Assembly (NCBI GenBank): GCA_902803635.1
Contig: CADCQU010000304.1
Location: 1 to 5,162, forward strand
Reading direction: 5' to 3'
Length of the DNA: 5,162 nt
From: an uncultured Lachnospiraceae bacterium
Lineage (GTDB): Bacteria; Bacillota; Clostridia; Lachnospirales; Lachnospiraceae
Below are positions 1 through 5,162 of the stretch, piece by piece (the stretch's first letter is position 1; each line of letters begins with the position of its first letter). Below the pieces are notes generated by a model. That model saw nothing but the letters and a program-made list of their open reading frames with translations, was not told the DNA's origin and did no database searches. Made by a program: the position numbers and the translations under genes.

Positions 1-141
1 ACTTAGGAAAGATGCGAAGTATAAATTTCGTCCTGCAAGGCGGAGGATGGAGGCGATGCGGGCATCGCCGACTGACGACAACGCAGTTAGAAACGGATTT
101 AGACAAGCCAAATGTACAAGCTATTTCTTAACGGTTCCTTA
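1..141. repeat. Palindromic MITE-like repeat, copy 1 (left end cut off by the window)
   Basis: This is a partial copy of a repeat also found at 5076-5162. Seen directly: the shared block cttagga / taaat.tcgt / caaggcggagga.ggaggcg occurs in the same order here (2-59) and in copy 2 (5110-5154). The outer right arm (about 88-141), reverse-complemented, matches the outer left arm of copy 2, starting TAAGGA(A/G)C(C/T)GTTAAGAAATA, so the arms are terminal inverted repeats of about 55 bases. At the centre is a perfect 8-bp hairpin, GGCGATGC-GG-GCATCGCC (52-69). This copy has 13 extra bases (9-21) relative to copy 2. No reading frame in it looks coding. Inference: a non-autonomous MITE-like element or structured intergenic repeat. 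It ends 36 bases before the alaS start codon, so the alaS transcript must start inside it or run through it. Confidence 0.8.
52..69. repeat. Central perfect hairpin of repeat copy 1
   Basis: GGCGATGC (52-59) and GCATCGCC (62-69) are exact inverted repeats separated by GG. The equivalent stem of copy 2 (5147-5162) reads GGCGTAGC-GG-GCTACG. The AT step and its partner are both swapped, so pairing is kept while sequence changes. The hairpin lies almost exactly mid-way between the reconstructed element ends. Confidence 0.8.
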
Positions 142-147
142 GCAGAA

Positions 148-169
148 GGGAGCTTCGTCTCCCGGGAGG
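148..169 (+). promoter_or_regulatory. alaS ribosome binding site with abutting small hairpin
   Basis: GGGAGG (164-169) is a strong Shine-Dalgarno sequence 8 bases before the TTG at 178, and it is the main reason for choosing that start. Immediately upstream, GGGAG (148-152) can pair with CTCCC (159-163) around a 6-base loop, which places a 5-bp stem directly against the binding site. CTCCC is also complementary to the SD itself (CTCCCGGGAG, 159-168). The SD call is firm; any regulatory role for the hairpin is speculation. Confidence 0.65.
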
Positions 170-177
170 ATGGAATC

Positions 178-2853
178 TTGAAGAAATATGGCGTAAACGA
201 ACTTCGGAAAATGTTCCTGGATTTCATGGCGAGCAAGGGTCACCTTGTGATGAAGTCCTTTTCCCTGGTACCCCAGAATGATAACTCGCTTTTATTAATC
301 AACGCTGGCATGGCTCCTCTAAAGCCCTACTTCACGGGTGCGGAAATCCCGCCCCGGAAGCGCGTCGCGACCTGCCAGAAGTGCATCCGCACGGGCGACC
401 TCGAGAACGTCGGCCGCACGGCGCGGCACGGCACCTTCTTCGAGATGCTCGGGAACTTCTCCTTCGGCGATTATTTTAAGAGGGAAGCCATCCACTGGAC
501 CTGGGAATTCCTCACCGAGGTCGTTGGCCTCGACCCCGAGCGGCTGTACCCGTCCGTCTATCTCGAGGACGACGAGGCCTTTGCCATTTGGCGCGACGAA
601 ATCGGCATCCCGGAGAACCGCATTTACAAATTCGGGAAGGGCGATAATTTCTGGGAGCATGGCGCCGGCCCCTGCGGTCCGTGCTCGGAGGTCTATTACG
701 ACCGCGGCGAGCGCTACATGACCGATGCAAATGACACCGAGCCGGGGAGCGATGGCGACCGTTTTATGGAAATCTGGAACGACGTCTTCACCCAGTTTGA
801 AAATGACGGCAAGGGGAATTACACGACCTTGAAGCAGAAGAACATCGACACCGGCATGGGCCTGGAGCGCCTAGCGGTGGCGGTGCAGGACGTGGATTCC
901 ATGTTTGATATTGACACGATCCGTGAACTGCGGGATCATGTCTGCCAGTTGGCAAATAAGACCTACCACGACGACCATCGGGTCGATATCGATATCCGGA
1001 AGATCACGGACCACATCCGTTCCGCGACCTTCATGATTTCCGACGGCATTACCCCGACAAATGAAGGCCGCGGCTATGTTCTTCGCCGCCTGATCCGCCG
1101 GGCCGCGATGGCGGGCCGCCGCATCGGGATCGCGGGGGGCTTTTTGCCGACGCTCGCGGAGACGGTCATCAAGACCTCCGCGGCTGGCTATCCGGAGCTT
1201 TCGGACAACCGCAGCATGATCCTGAAGGTCCTCGCCGCCGAGGAGGCGACCTTTGACCGTACCCTCGACCAGGGCCTCCGCATTCTGGAAATGCGCAGGA
1301 AGGAGATGGAGGCTGCCGGGACGAAGGTGCTCTCAGGGCCGCAGGCCTTTGAACTCTACGATACCTACGGCTTCCCGCTTGACCTTACGACCGAACTCCT
1401 CGCCGAGGACGGCTTCGGCGTGGACGAGGAGGGCTTCAAGGCCAGCATGGAGGAGCAGCGCGTGCGTGCGCGTTCGAGCCGCAAGGCCACGAACTATTCC
1501 GGCGCGGCCCTTACGGCCTACGAGATGCTGCCGAAGGAGCTGGTCTCCGACTTCACAGGTTACGAGCGCTTCGAGGACCAGGGCACGGTCATCGCGCTCA
1601 CGACCGAGGTCGTCTACAACGACAAGAACGAGCTGGTCAATCCCGGCGAGGTCGTCGAGACCCTGTCCGAGGGGATGCGCGGCTCGATTATCACCGACGT
1701 GACCCCGCTCTACGCCACCAAGGGCGGCCAGGAGGGCGACAAGGGCACGATTTCCACGCCAAATGGCCTCTTCCGGGTGGAGGCGACGGAGCCGAAGCAC
1801 GACAAGATCGCGCACATCGGCGTGGTTGAGAAGGGGAGCTTCACCGTCGGCGATCTCGTGACCCTCACCGTGGAGCCTGAGGGAAGGCTCGCGACCGCGA
1901 AAAACCATTCGGCGACGCATTTGCTGCAGAAAGCCCTCAAGGTCGTGCTCGGCGACCATGTGGCCCAGAAGGGCTCGATGGTCTCGGCGGACAGGCTCCG
2001 CTTCGACTTCGTGCATTTTGAGCCGATGACCCAGGAGGAAATCCGGAAGGTCGAGGACCTTGTGAACGAGAAGATCGCGGCGGCCATCCCGGTCCGCACG
2101 GACGTGATGACGATTGACGAAGCCCGCAAGACCGGTGCGATGGCCCTCTTTGGCGAAAAGTACGGCGAGAAGGTCCGCGTAGTCTCGATGGGCAATTTCT
2201 CCAAGGAATTCTGCGGCGGCACGCACGTCAAGAACACAAGCGTCATCCGCGCGTTCAAGATCGTCTCCGAGTCCGGGACGGCGGCCGGCGTGCGGCGTAT
2301 CGAGGCCCTGACCGGGGATGCTGTATTCACATATTATCGGCAAATGGAAGACAAGCTGCATGCGGCGGCGGCCCTTTTGAAGGCTTCGCCAAATGAGCTT
2401 TCGGACCGCATCAGGAAAATGCAGGAGGAGCTTCGCGCCGCGAGGGGCGAGGTGGAGAGCCTGAAGGCCGAGGCGGCGAAGGCGGCCCTCGGAAATGCGG
2501 CGGAAGGTGCGGAGAAGGTCGGGGAGGTCTCCCTGGTGCTCCGGAGCCTTGAAAATGTCGACATGAACGGCCTTAGAGAGCTTGGTGATTCGCTCAAGGA
2601 GAGCATGGACGACGCGGTCATCGTGCTCGCCTCGAAGGCGAACGGGAGGGTCAACCTCATGGTGACGGCGAACGAGGGGGCCCTGAAGAGGGGAGCCCAC
2701 GCCGGGAACATCATCAAGGAGGCCGCGAAGCTGGTCGGCGGTGGCGGTGGCGGCCGTCCGAACATGGCCCAGGCCGGCGGCAAGAACCCCGAAGGCATCG
2801 CCGAGGCCCTGAAGAAGGCTAGGGAAGTCCTCGCTTCGCAGCTTAGGAAGTAA
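178..2853 (+). CDS. alaS: Alanyl-tRNA synthetase
   Basis: AlaS, a cytoplasmic class II aminoacyl-tRNA synthetase, ligates alanine to tRNA-Ala and hydrolyses mischarged Ser/Gly-tRNA-Ala. From TTG178 the protein has 891 residues, close to the usual 870-890. Class II motif 2 with its conserved loop (CIRTGDLEN...[13 protein letters not shown]) spans about residues 69-100, [15 protein letters not shown] is near 157-171, and motif 3 (DTGMGLERL) is at 224-232. The editing domain carries both zinc-binding elements: HSATH (577-581) and CGGTH (679-683). A charged, helical, probably coiled-coil linker covers about 720-780. The C-terminal C-Ala domain has a six-glycine run (854-859) followed by [14 protein letters not shown]. 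All key residues are intact. TTG178 was chosen because GGGAGG lies 8 bases upstream and because [16 protein letters not shown] lines up with the normal AlaS N-terminus; the upstream in-frame ATG at 112 is inside the repeat. No T-box is visible in the 36 bases between repeat and start, and no convincing terminator follows. Confidence 0.97.
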   Translation: MKKYGVNELRKMFLDFMASKGHLVMKSFSLVPQNDNSLLLINAGMAPLKPYFTGAEIPPRKRVATCQKCIRTGDLENVGRTARHGTFFEMLGNFSFGDYFKREAIHWTWEFLTEVVGLDPERLYPSVYLEDDEAFAIWRDEIGIPENRIYKFGKGDNFWEHGAGPCGPCSEVYYDRGERYMTDANDTEPGSDGDRFMEIWNDVFTQFENDGKGNYTTLKQKNIDTGMGLERLAVAVQDVDSMFDIDTIRELRDHVCQLANKTYHDDHRVDIDIRKITDHIRSATFMISDGITPTNEGRGYVLRRLIRRAAMAGRRIGIAGGFLPTLAETVIKTSAAGYPELSDNRSMILKVLAAEEATFDRTLDQGLRILEMRRKEMEAAGTKVLSGPQAFELYDTYGFPLDLTTELLAEDGFGVDEEGFKASMEEQRVRARSSRKATNYSGAALTAYEMLPKELVSDFTGYERFEDQGTVIALTTEVVYNDKNELVNPGEVVETLSEGMRGSIITDVTPLYATKGGQEGDKGTISTPNGLFRVEATEPKHDKIAHIGVVEKGSFTVGDLVTLTVEPEGRLATAKNHSATHLLQKALKVVLGDHVAQKGSMVSADRLRFDFVHFEPMTQEEIRKVEDLVNEKIAAAIPVRTDVMTIDEARKTGAMALFGEKYGEKVRVVSMGNFSKEFCGGTHVKNTSVIRAFKIVSESGTAAGVRRIEALTGDAVFTYYRQMEDKLHAAAALLKASPNELSDRIRKMQEELRAARGEVESLKAEAAKAALGNAAEGAEKVGEVSLVLRSLENVDMNGLRELGDSLKESMDDAVIVLASKANGRVNLMVTANEGALKRGAHAGNIIKEAAKLVGGGGGGRPNMAQAGGKNPEGIAEALKKAREVLASQLRK

Positions 2854-2883
2854 GTTTTGAAAACGAATTCTTGAAAAAATATG

Positions 2884-2912
2884 TTGACGGCGGGGGAAGA
2901 AACCGTTATAAT
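2884..2912 (+). promoter_or_regulatory. Sigma-A type promoter for rpsU
   Basis: TTGACG (2884-2889) as -35 and TATAAT (2907-2912) as -10 are separated by exactly 17 bases. This is 5/6 and 6/6 against the housekeeping consensus. It begins about 30 bases after the alaS stop. The predicted start of transcription, about 2919, gives rpsU a leader of about 45 bases and lets it be expressed independently of alaS at the high level expected for a ribosomal protein. Confidence 0.9.
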
Positions 2913-2927
2913 AACGAAATGAATAAG

Positions 2928-2953
2928 CCCCAGTGGTTTTTGGGGGGAGGTGA
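2928..2953 (+). promoter_or_regulatory. rpsU leader hairpin abutting a strong ribosome binding site
   Basis: CCCCA (2928-2932) can pair with TGGGG (2941-2945) around an 8-base loop. The G run continues directly into the Shine-Dalgarno sequence GGAGGTGA (2946-2953), which lies 10 bases before ATG 2964 and decides that start. Because six Gs are present (2942-2947), the C run could slide and pair partly with the SD, so the stem could modulate initiation. The SD is certain; the regulatory role is inference, and I know of no named S21 leader motif that it matches. Confidence 0.5.
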
Positions 2954-2963
2954 AATCAAGTCT

Positions 2964-3140
2964 ATGGCAGGAATCATCGTCAAAGAGAATGAGACCCTTG
3001 ACAGCGCCCTTCGCAGGTTTAAGCGCAGCTGTGCAAAGGCCGGCATCCAGCAGGAGATTCGCAAGCGCGAGCATTACGAGAAGCCCTCGGTGCGCCGCAA
3101 GAAGAAGTCCGAAGCTGCCCGTAAGAGAAAATATAACTAA
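2964..3140 (+). CDS. rpsU: 30S ribosomal protein S21
   Basis: S21 is a small basic protein of the 30S platform near the 3' end of 16S rRNA, where it assists translation initiation. The 58-residue product, the usual length for this family, shows the family signature: an N-terminal [18 protein letters not shown] segment (about 6-23) and a highly basic tail, [24 protein letters not shown] (33-56). ATG 2964 was chosen because GGAGGTGA lies just upstream and the protein then begins at the family's normal N-terminus. In-frame ATGs at 2871 and 2919 are rejected: 2871 lies upstream of the promoter and 2919 sits at the predicted transcription start with no ribosome binding site. The gene has its own promoter and terminator and appears monocistronic. 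The neighbours familiar from other bacteria (yqeY in Bacillus, dnaG in E. coli) are absent. Confidence 0.97.
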   Translation: MAGIIVKENETLDSALRRFKRSCAKAGIQQEIRKREHYEKPSVRRKKKSEAARKRKYN

Positions 3141-3145
3141 GCGGA

Positions 3146-3180
3146 AAGAGGCCCTGGCATTTGTCAGGGTCTTTTCGTTA
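3146..3180 (+). terminator. Rho-independent terminator of rpsU
   Basis: An 11-bp stem with two G-U pairs, 3146-3156 (AAGAGGCCCTG) with 3165-3175 (CAGGGTCTTTT), closes an 8-base loop and runs into a T-rich tail ending at 3180. It starts 5 bases after the rpsU stop. The loop region contains CATTTG, the hexamer over-represented in this window. Confidence 0.88.
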
Positions 3181-3390
3181 TGGAAGGATGAATATCCGAG
3201 AGAGAACATAGGAAGAGTTCACAGCCTATGCGTTATGGCGGAACATCTGCTGCAAGCGTGCGGGCGACCGTGGCAATGCTTATACTATCTTTTGTAGTAT
3301 GGAAGAACAATTGATGCGAGCGTGTACACAGTCGAATCATTGTTCCGATTGCCATTCCAAAGGGACGTTTTGCTTCGGGAAAGGAGAAAA
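3181..3390. other. Gene-free interval with several dyads upstream of the phosphoesterase
   Basis: No convincing gene or tRNA fold is visible here. Inverted repeats seen: CATAGG/CCTATG (3207-3212 with 3225-3230), ATACTA/TAGTAT (3282-3287 with 3295-3300, 7-base loop) and the larger dyad at 3305-3345. TATACT at 3281-3286 is a plausible -10 box, but no matching -35 lies 16-19 bases upstream, so a promoter is only suspected. Since rpsU is terminated at about 3180, the phosphoesterase-scpA pair needs a promoter somewhere in this stretch. AAGGAG (3381-3386) is the phosphoesterase ribosome binding site. Confidence 0.6.
3305..3345. promoter_or_regulatory. 41-base imperfect dyad (possible operator or leader structure)
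   Basis: GAACAA (3305-3310) pairs with TTGTTC (3340-3345), TGAT (3312-3315) with ATCA (3336-3339) and CGA (3317-3319) with TCG (3332-3334), around the perfect palindrome GTGTACAC (3322-3329). About 17 pairs form across 41 bases with one bulged T. It ends 45 bases before the phosphoesterase start. It could be a binding site for a dimeric regulator or an mRNA leader stem. It has no U-run after it, so it is not a terminator. The function is unknown. Confidence 0.4.
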
Positions 3391-4191
3391 ATGTATTTCA
3401 AGATCAAAACCTACAATTTTTCGTCCCGGAAGCTGACAGCGCCCCTGAAGCTCCTGGTGCTGGCGGATTTGCACGGGCGGACGTACCCCGAGGGGGAGGG
3501 CGACCTTGCCGGTATTTGCCGGGAACGCGAGCCGGATCTCATCCTCGTTCCGGGGGATACCGTGACGGCCCGGACGGATACGGAAATTGGCCCGACCCTG
3601 CGTCTCTTTGCCGACCTCGCCCGCATTTGCCCGGTCTATCTGGCAAATGGCAACCACGAGTCGAAGCTCCGCGCCCAGCTTGACCGCTTTGGCAGTCGTT
3701 ACAGGCAGCTGTATACAGGGCTTGCCAAATGCGGCGTGCGGGTGCTGAACAACGCGGCGGAGGACATTTGCCTAAGTGGAAATGCGCTGCGGCTGGTGGG
3801 GCTGGAGGTTCCGCTTTCTACCTACAAGAAGGGCCGGCGGCCGCACCTTTCCGAGGAGGGGCTTTGGAAGGCCCTCGGTCCGCGCGACCCGGAGCGGTTC
3901 AACATCCTCATCGCACACAACCCGGCATTTGCCCGGCAATACTTTTCCTGGGGCGCGGACCTTGCGGTTGCGGGGCATTTTCACGGCGGAATCGTCCGCT
4001 CGCCGATTACGAGGCGGGCACTCATGGATCCGTACGGCTTCCCGCTCCCCAAATACGGCTACGGGATGTACAAGAAGGGCGAGCAGCGGCTCGTCGTTTC
4101 CGGCGGCCTTGGCGACCACTTCCTCCTGCCGAGGATTTTCAACCCGAGGGAGCTGGTGGAGATCGTCGTGGAGCCGGAAAAGAAAGAGTAA
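3391..4191 (+). CDS. Calcineurin-like metallophosphoesterase (YkuE/YaeI-type, substrate unknown)
   Basis: A 266-residue two-metal phosphoesterase of the Metallophos superfamily. The metal-binding motifs appear in canonical order: ADLHG (D26, H28), PGD (D56), GNHE (N88, H89), IAHNP (H176) and GHFHGG (H196, H198). These are the residues expected for an active enzyme. The order and C-terminal layout resemble the YkuE/YaeI group; some members of that group act on lipid-linked or pyrophosphate substrates, but the substrate here cannot be read from sequence. Unlike YkuE-type proteins with an export signal, it shows no N-terminal signal or membrane segment, so it is probably cytoplasmic or peripheral. 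ATG 3391 was chosen because AAGGAG lies 4 bases upstream; a GTG at 3322 would add 23 residues, lacks a ribosome binding site and falls in a dyad. scpA follows after 51 bases without a terminator, suggesting cotranscription. The gene carries five CAAATG/CATTTG sites. Confidence 0.9.
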   Translation: MYFKIKTYNFSSRKLTAPLKLLVLADLHGRTYPEGEGDLAGICREREPDLILVPGDTVTARTDTEIGPTLRLFADLARICPVYLANGNHESKLRAQLDRFGSRYRQLYTGLAKCGVRVLNNAAEDICLSGNALRLVGLEVPLSTYKKGRRPHLSEEGLWKALGPRDPERFNILIAHNPAFARQYFSWGADLAVAGHFHGGIVRSPITRRALMDPYGFPLPKYGYGMYKKGEQRLVVSGGLGDHFLLPRIFNPRELVEIVVEPEKKE

Positions 4192-4230
4192 CGAAAAATA
4201 TGAATGTCGCTTTCACGGGAGGGCGGCAGG

Positions 4231-4237
4231 AAGGAGG
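4231..4237 (+). promoter_or_regulatory. scpA ribosome binding site
   Basis: AAGGAGG lies 5 bases before ATG 4243. It favours that start over the in-frame ATG at 4204, which has no comparable site. Confidence 0.85.
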
Positions 4238-4242
4238 CAGCA

Positions 4243-5043
4243 ATGCCACTGAGCGTCGCGCTGGCGGCATTTGACGGGCCGCTGGATTTGCTGCTCCACC
4301 TCGTGGAGAAGAACAAGGTCAACATTTTCGACATTCCGATTGTGGAAATTACGGACCAGTACCTTGCGTACGTCCGAGAGCTGGAGACCGAGGATCTGTC
4401 GCTCATGTCCGAGTTCATGGTCATGGCGGCGGAGCTCATTTCCATCAAATGCAAGATGCTGCTGCCGCCGGAGGTGGACGAGGAGGGCGAGGAGATCGAC
4501 CCCCGGAAGGACCTCGTGCAGCAACTCTTAGAATATAAAATGTACAAATATATGTCCTACGAGCTCAAGGACCGGATGCCGGAGGCCGAGAGGCGCCTCT
4601 ACAAGGGCGACACGACCCCGAAGGAGGTCCTAAAATACCGTCCGAAGGTCGATCCGGAAGAGCTTTTGCAGGATTTGACACTCAAGCGCCTCCACGAGAT
4701 TTTCAGCCAGGTACTGCGGCGGCAGGAGAGCCGGATGGACCCGATCCGCAGCCAGTTCGGGACGATCAAGAAGGAGGAGGTGCGCCTTGAGGACAAGCTT
4801 CTGGAGGTCGCGGACCTTGCGCGGCGGCGGAAGAGGTTCTCGTTCCGCGAGCTTTTGAAACGGCAGAAGTCCCGGATGCAGACAATCGTGGCGTTCCTCG
4901 CGATGCTTGAGCTCATGAAGTACGGCATTGTCGAGGCCGAGCAGGAGGAGACAGGTGGCGAGATCATGATTCGCGCCGTCGAAGGCGCCGACCTCAAGGA
5001 TGCAGGAATCGAGGAGATTTTGGCGGAGAACGAGGGCGAGTGA
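4243..5043 (+). CDS. scpA: Segregation and condensation protein A (kleisin subunit of SMC-ScpAB)
   Basis: ScpA is the kleisin that, with Smc and ScpB, forms the bacterial condensin acting on the nucleoid in chromosome compaction and segregation. The 266-residue product starts with the family hallmark FDGPLDLLLHLVEKNKVNIFDIPIVEITDQYL (residues 10-41), followed by the helical N-terminal domain including EFMVMAAELISIKCKMLLPP (57-76). In the family this domain contacts the Smc neck. An acidic, charged middle segment, the usual ScpB-binding region, leads to a C-terminal winged-helix domain (about 186-245), which in the family binds the Smc head. The length is close to the roughly 250 residues usual for ScpA. 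The protein beginning at ATG 4243 matches the family N-terminus. The usual partner scpB does not follow within the window: 32 bases after the stop the second repeat copy begins. scpB may lie beyond it. Confidence 0.96.
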   Translation: MPLSVALAAFDGPLDLLLHLVEKNKVNIFDIPIVEITDQYLAYVRELETEDLSLMSEFMVMAAELISIKCKMLLPPEVDEEGEEIDPRKDLVQQLLEYKMYKYMSYELKDRMPEAERRLYKGDTTPKEVLKYRPKVDPEELLQDLTLKRLHEIFSQVLRRQESRMDPIRSQFGTIKKEEVRLEDKLLEVADLARRRKRFSFRELLKRQKSRMQTIVAFLAMLELMKYGIVEAEQEETGGEIMIRAVEGADLKDAGIEEILAENEGE

Positions 5044-5075
5044 ACTTACACTAACTGTACGGTTGAACGCATAAA

Positions 5076-5162
5076 TAAGGAGCTGTTAAGAAATAAGGTG
5101 TACAGTTGGCTTAGGATAAATTCGTTTCTACAAGGCGGAGGAAGGAGGCGTAGCGGGCTACG
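5076..5162. repeat. Palindromic MITE-like repeat, copy 2 (right end cut off by the window)
   Basis: This is the left part of the same element as 1-141, in the same orientation. It starts TAAGGAGCTGTTAAG (5076-5090), the inverted counterpart of the outer end of copy 1 (127-141). It continues through cttaggataaattcg and the purine-rich block caaggcggaggaaggaggcg (5131-5150), then enters the central hairpin GGCGTAGC-GG-GCTACG (5147-5162), where the window stops. Joining this left half (80 bases to the hairpin centre) to the right half of copy 1 (81 bases) gives an element of about 161 bp, nearly symmetric about the hairpin. It begins 32 bases after the scpA stop, and no terminator is visible between them. 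Confidence 0.8.

Noticed and set aside
112..177. Upstream in-frame ATG (112) as the alaS start
   Set aside because: The added 22 residues are encoded by the repeat arm and spacer, there is no ribosome binding site, and they extend past the normal AlaS N-terminus.
1333..2700. Long antisense open frame (455 codons) opposite alaS
   Set aside because: GC-rich third positions of alaS leave the opposite strand open. The translation is Arg/His/Leu-rich with no recognisable domain, while the sense strand is clearly AlaS.
2854..2883. GTTTTGAAAAC (2854-2864) as an alaS terminator
   Set aside because: It is an AT-rich palindrome with no loop and no following T-run of the usual kind. I see no convincing terminator here.
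2871..2963. Longer rpsU product starting at ATG 2871 or ATG 2919
   Set aside because: 2871 is upstream of the promoter and 2919 is at the predicted transcription start. The SD at 2946-2953 and the family N-terminus select 2964.
2334..3209. Antisense open frame of 291 codons across the end of alaS and rpsU
   Set aside because: It overlaps two certain genes, the rpsU promoter and the rpsU terminator, and its product is low-complexity Ala/Ser/Phe-rich.
3322..3390. GTG 3322 as the phosphoesterase start
   Set aside because: It lies in the centre of a dyad without a ribosome binding site; AAGGAG precedes ATG 3391.
4204..4242. ATG 4204 as the scpA start
   Set aside because: There is no SD before it, and the AAGGAGG at 4231 serves ATG 4243, which gives the family-typical N-terminus.
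5077..5162. Start of a downstream gene: AAGGAG at 5077 followed by GTG 5098 and an open frame to the window end
   Set aside because: AAGGAG is part of the terminal repeat (copy 1 has the inverted counterpart), the spacing to GTG is 15 bases, and the frame runs through the palindromic element.
1..5162. CRISPR array, tRNA or rRNA genes, prophage, defence or toxin-antitoxin genes
   Set aside because: No regularly spaced short direct repeats, cloverleaf, integrase, transposase or toxin-like reading frame was found. All sizeable real frames are housekeeping genes.

Overview
The window carries four ordinary bacterial housekeeping genes, all on the + strand, bracketed by two truncated copies of one short palindromic repeat. 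The DNA is GC-rich (roughly 60% by eye). The short, very basic ribosomal protein S21, the ScpA condensin subunit and strong GGAGG-type ribosome binding sites point to a Firmicutes-type organism. A member of the Negativicutes (Selenomonas/Megasphaera-like) is my best guess, from protein style rather than any search.

Layout. Bases 1-141 are the right-hand part of a palindromic repeat. alaS (alanyl-tRNA synthetase) follows, with a TTG start at 178 and its stop at 2853. A near-consensus sigma-A promoter (2884-2912) and a short leader lead into rpsU (2964-3140), which is closed by an intrinsic terminator (about 3146-3180). A gene-free stretch of about 210 bases (3181-3390) holds several dyad symmetries. 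A calcineurin-like metallophosphoesterase (3391-4191) and scpA (4243-5043) follow, 51 bases apart and probably cotranscribed. From 5076 to the window end lies the left-hand part of a second copy of the same repeat, in the same orientation.

The genes serve core functions: tRNA charging (alaS), 30S initiation (rpsU) and chromosome condensation and segregation (scpA). The phosphoesterase has no assignable substrate. I see no defence system, prophage, CRISPR array or biosynthetic cluster.

The noteworthy signals are non-coding. (1) Combining the two partial copies gives a repeat of about 160 bp with terminal inverted repeats of about 55 bp. Its central hairpin differs between copies by two compensatory base-pair changes, so this looks like a MITE-like or structured-RNA repeat; it sits directly upstream of alaS and directly downstream of scpA. 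(2) The hexamer CAAATG/CATTTG occurs 16 times, on both strands and in all three codon phases, where about one or two are expected. It may be a genome-wide signal such as an uptake, recombination or methylation motif. (3) The rpsU leader can form a hairpin abutting its ribosome binding site. (4) A 41-base dyad lies upstream of the phosphoesterase.
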